The notes under the pieces: model-generated
Told to the model about the DNA's origin: nothing
Database searches by the model: none
The model's input: the letters and a program-made list of their open reading frames with translations, nothing else
Part shown: in pieces, positions 7,901 through 8,253 of the stretch
Layout of the letters: every line of letters starts with the position of its first letter
How positions within the stretch are numbered: position 1 is the stretch's first letter
Translations under genes and position numbers: made by a program
DNA from: an uncultured Campylobacter sp.
GTDB taxonomy: Bacteria > Campylobacterota > Campylobacteria > Campylobacterales > Campylobacteraceae
Assembly: GCA_937875715.1 (NCBI GenBank)
Contig: CALEHZ010000126.1
Coordinates: 1-8,253, forward strand
DNA: 8,253 nt
Direction: 5' to 3'

Positions 7901-8253
7901 TTTGCTTTATCAAATTCGCTTCCGAGAAGTTTGTTGATGTTTGAAAGTTTTGCTTTTGTAGGCTCTTGGAAATAGAAAGGAGCGTAAACTGATTTTCCAA
8001 ATCCTGTGTCATATGGATGGTCTACGCGGATTGGAACGATGTCGTAACCGCAGTCTGCAAAGTCACAGGCAACGATATTGGCAGCAAGCAAAAGGTTTGC
8101 CATGTTGTCACCAGTAAGTTCCACCATCAAATCTTTATCGCCAACCTGAACAGCGCCCAAAGTTGCACTGTTGATGATTGGTGCCATAGACATTACTTCG
8201 CCAGAATCATCTGTCAAAAGCGGGAACACTTTCTGGCCTTCGAGAATCCAGCC
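1975..8253 (-). CDS. Giant N6-adenine methyltransferase/SNF2-like helicase (about 1975-7500), in frame with a pheT fragment and open to the window edge
   Basis: This continuous frame ends with TAA at 1975-1977 and is open through 8253, so the GTG at 8227-8229 is not a proven start. Numbering from that GTG, residues 1-241 are PheT (separate entry). Residues about 277-475 form an adenine methyltransferase: AYYTSP near 277, SAM-binding motif I ILEPSCGVGNF at 307-317 (7279-7311) and catalytic NPPY at 370-373 (7111-7122). After a long linker that is conserved in the family (about 480-1090) comes a SNF2-type helicase: Walker A NVGGGKT at 1111-1117, DEAH at 1273-1276, motif III FLTGTP at 1322-1327, GTGMNVQDR near 1690, and QRIGRIERQG at 1719-1728. 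The Lys/Glu-rich C-terminus, about 1790-2084, is probably coiled coil. Relatives in conjugative elements and phage P1 (DarB) suggest DNA protection or anti-restriction. Family members normally have further sequence before AYYTSP, including a YVGWGG-like motif, which is absent here, so the element gene is truncated at its 5' end by the join. Confidence 0.85.
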   Translation of the reverse strand, partial: GWILEGQKVFPLLTDDSGEVMSMAPIINSATLGAVQVGDKDLMVELTGDNMANLLLAANIVACDFADCGYDIVPIRVDHPYDTGFGKSVYAPFYFQEPTKAKLSNINKLLGSEFDKAKVLDALSRMGNKVETKEENGDVEFSVWPAPYRNDFLHEVDIIEDVMIGVGLENFNAEKPNDFTIGRLMPLTLFSRKAKNVMVGLGYQEMIFNYLGSKKDYIEKMNIDDSKIIEVANPMSENYQFVRPSIIASLLKAEAQRLDKFLKENSANSIEYQQTYSAMSLSSQSAYYTSPLLIESIYKGLEQLGVADNGIAKKILEPSCGVGNFMTNSQNSSFNFTGIEIEKASYNIAKQLNPNADIKNTGFERFKANGDFDIVVGNPPYDNDITIQDSTSLGDRLKIANYFPIKSMEQLRDGGIMAFVMPTGFLDKNSDGHLNKLVESGAEFLGAIRLPNTAFKNSGTEVNTDIVFFQKKTASRQEIKDLPILLNLNNMRELGERENEVIKKAFELKESKISEDDKIEKSFEIRSKEFYDNFSISNYFIQNPQNILGTLEVETNRFGEYVPVIKDDGRDLKAELEKFINTLPKDIYKDIDRSNEIDNKKKFDFITHSDSFEYIKGLKNGNYFYDYTNNSFAKKIDSESYLLVSENDIWKNTLSKNMLDKYESGNYDNKKRQKEVGILNEKLRDYIELRDTLNVVLSAELKDDINDEQLSKYRQNLNNTFDTIKSKYAQKEIKETFKNFSDDLSYYLVSNLESDGQKAKIFTERISTPISEPKVSNAKEALLASISMRGKIDLDYLDKALEQPLEKTIKELKDDKLIFVEPKTNEFVVAEKYLSGNVKKKYKEVMDYIEKTGDKSFEVNANALKEVFPPDRKIQDISFGMAQSWIPISVYEDFLDYYMKENNFSGAGGRKPATILRGYDGDVQFKRDYDDFTEKRINKTPFYEHYLKGKNEKTSNTYISYDDLKKRTPRYINDSDDTRWENDKRIGLIDFALPYAFNNSKVAMMMADGYKTDENGETKTDRDGSPIINYRFHKELTDDVMATISNIQENFIRYVLTNEHQKNLVEQAFNDKINTDRVRDFKSNELDLKGSNPNIKLRPHQVAGVWRGVQEKTTLLNVNVGGGKTFMGVALSMEQKRMGIINKTAIVAPKHLVGSWEKEYKTLYPNANILVLDEKSFDKKNRARFLANVKLNDYDAVIMSKEQFQAIPKNPEKTLAKLAPEIEKYKKIESTTKSNSEKKAAREHIKKLEKYAQKARKLADDLGKDKMTTFEELGIDCLIVDEAHNYKNLNYMTKKKSVAGLGSQSGSDIAFDMKMVTDDFNESDNKKLYFLTGTPVANSLCEIYHMQSFLQPEWLEEKGLTNFDKWANTFAKDVSDVELGAGGEPKIVTRMSDFVNLQALSSGWGNINFYANNDDIEKSAGDKFIPRAEIIKVVAPRSPALNHYYGEPDEKGEYPQGSLMWRFAHINEKENHPLRLTNLARKAALDYRMIDDNPANNFENSKINMVVKNVIDNYHNNHADEKSTQIIFCDLSVSKTALKDIKIDDDTPKELQTETKEHHSDMVLKDKDGNVIQETYRITYLNGDVETYNINDFIEELKARNIELPKDLTKVKDLEEVKNGEFKMTGFAKVDVASENDKEALKGVTFDVYSDIAKKLMKSGIPREQIAFIGDYTKKEDKDALFEKMRNGDVRILIGSTAKMGTGMNVQDRLVALHNVDYPWNPAGFEQRIGRIERQGNIFYEKDRNFKPKVYNYSTERTYDVKALQLLESKAKAIHKFQEAHKLGLDTLEDVSQNAISFAEMKALTAGNPLIFEEFNIGNKLSKLEKEYMFWDCNKLVTEKNIENKEEKINELKENIIKYKNLDEISKYADDDLNKRLGHLGNPKEIIFSPIYRDDSKYSWADNIDKDRLKGIIKAAKAKFNDTKNDILRYSNGKQAICIYRGIEIGVAFNVSKNTYGQNIHNLYLGNPNGRYNEKLVLPNVKLSTDYLSSDDFNLKYVMRKVDEALEKLPENIKKHGDSVENLGAELENSKKMLDSYKNEGFKEQKMLDALRSDKKEIVRHIKANNYEWIPSYKKLANGTKAENSNKEKDRE
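7489..7512. other. Breakpoint joining pheT to the methylase-helicase gene
   Basis: PheT similarity runs through RPSIIASLL. From AQRLDKFLKEN onward the protein continues as the methylase-helicase lead-in to AYYTSP. The exact base is uncertain because the bridging codons (LLKAEA) would suit either protein, which hints at a short shared sequence at the join. Composition and codon choice also change across this point. No insertion-sequence ends, target duplication or attachment-like repeat is visible here. Confidence 0.8.
7489..8253 (-). CDS. pheT: Phenylalanyl-tRNA synthetase beta subunit, archaeal/spirochaete type, internal fragment
   Basis: The beta subunit works with PheS to charge tRNA-Phe in the cytoplasm. 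Reading inward from the right edge, the sequence GWILEGQKVFPLL then SMAPIINS matches the B3/B4 region. After it come the VELTGDN and VDHPYDTG segments, and a B5-like domain (about residues 40-115 from the GTG at 8229: KLSNINKLLGSEFD ... ALSRMGNKVE). WPAPYRNDFLHEVDIIEDV follows, and then the start of the core domain (LFSRKAKNVMVGLGYQE ... VANPMSENYQFVRPSIIASLL). This shorter architecture is that of archaea, eukaryotes and spirochaetes such as Treponema, not the long bacterial PheT expected in Campylobacterota. The match stops near residue 241, within the core and well short of the normal C-terminus. G/C content is higher than in the rest of the window. The 5' end lies beyond the window edge. 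Confidence 0.85.

Overview
The window is most simply read as one end of an AT-rich mobile element, typical in style of Campylobacter or Helicobacter (Campylobacterota), joined at about 7489-7512 to a piece of a more GC-rich chromosomal gene from a different lineage. The element part uses A/T-ending codons heavily (TTA Leu, AGA Arg, AAA Lys). A 60-base sample at 6001-6060 has 12 G/C, whereas 8041-8100 has 30. No taxon can be proved from the sequence alone.

Layout from left to right: (1) 1-1142, plus strand, the 3' part of a MOBP-type conjugative relaxase that enters from the left edge. It retains the histidine metal-binding motif, an accessory domain seen in conjugation proteins, and a long disordered basic tail. 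(2) 1194-1222, a strong hairpin plus T-run terminating the relaxase transcript. (3) 1250-1858, minus strand, a very acidic 202-residue protein of unknown function with a good AGGAGG site and a TATAAT box. (4) 1919-1955, two adjacent AT-rich palindromes. (5) 1975 to about 7500, minus strand, most of a giant N6-adenine methyltransferase plus SNF2-like helicase, the type carried by conjugative elements and phages (compare phage P1 DarB and the large methylase/helicase OrfQ of Helicobacter TnPZ/ICE elements). (6) about 7489-8253, minus strand, an internal fragment of an archaeal/spirochaete-type phenylalanyl-tRNA synthetase beta subunit (pheT), in frame with the methylase-helicase.

Functionally, the relaxase would nick and pilot the element's DNA during transfer. 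The methylase-helicase probably modifies or protects element DNA, an anti-restriction or DNA-processing role inferred from family context. The acidic protein may be an accessory factor. The pheT/methylase-helicase reading frame looks like one 2084-residue protein, but it is very unlikely to be a functional fusion: pheT is cut inside its core domain, the methyltransferase lacks its usual N-terminal part, and composition changes at the join. An assembly chimera is the leading explanation, with a real rearrangement the alternative.
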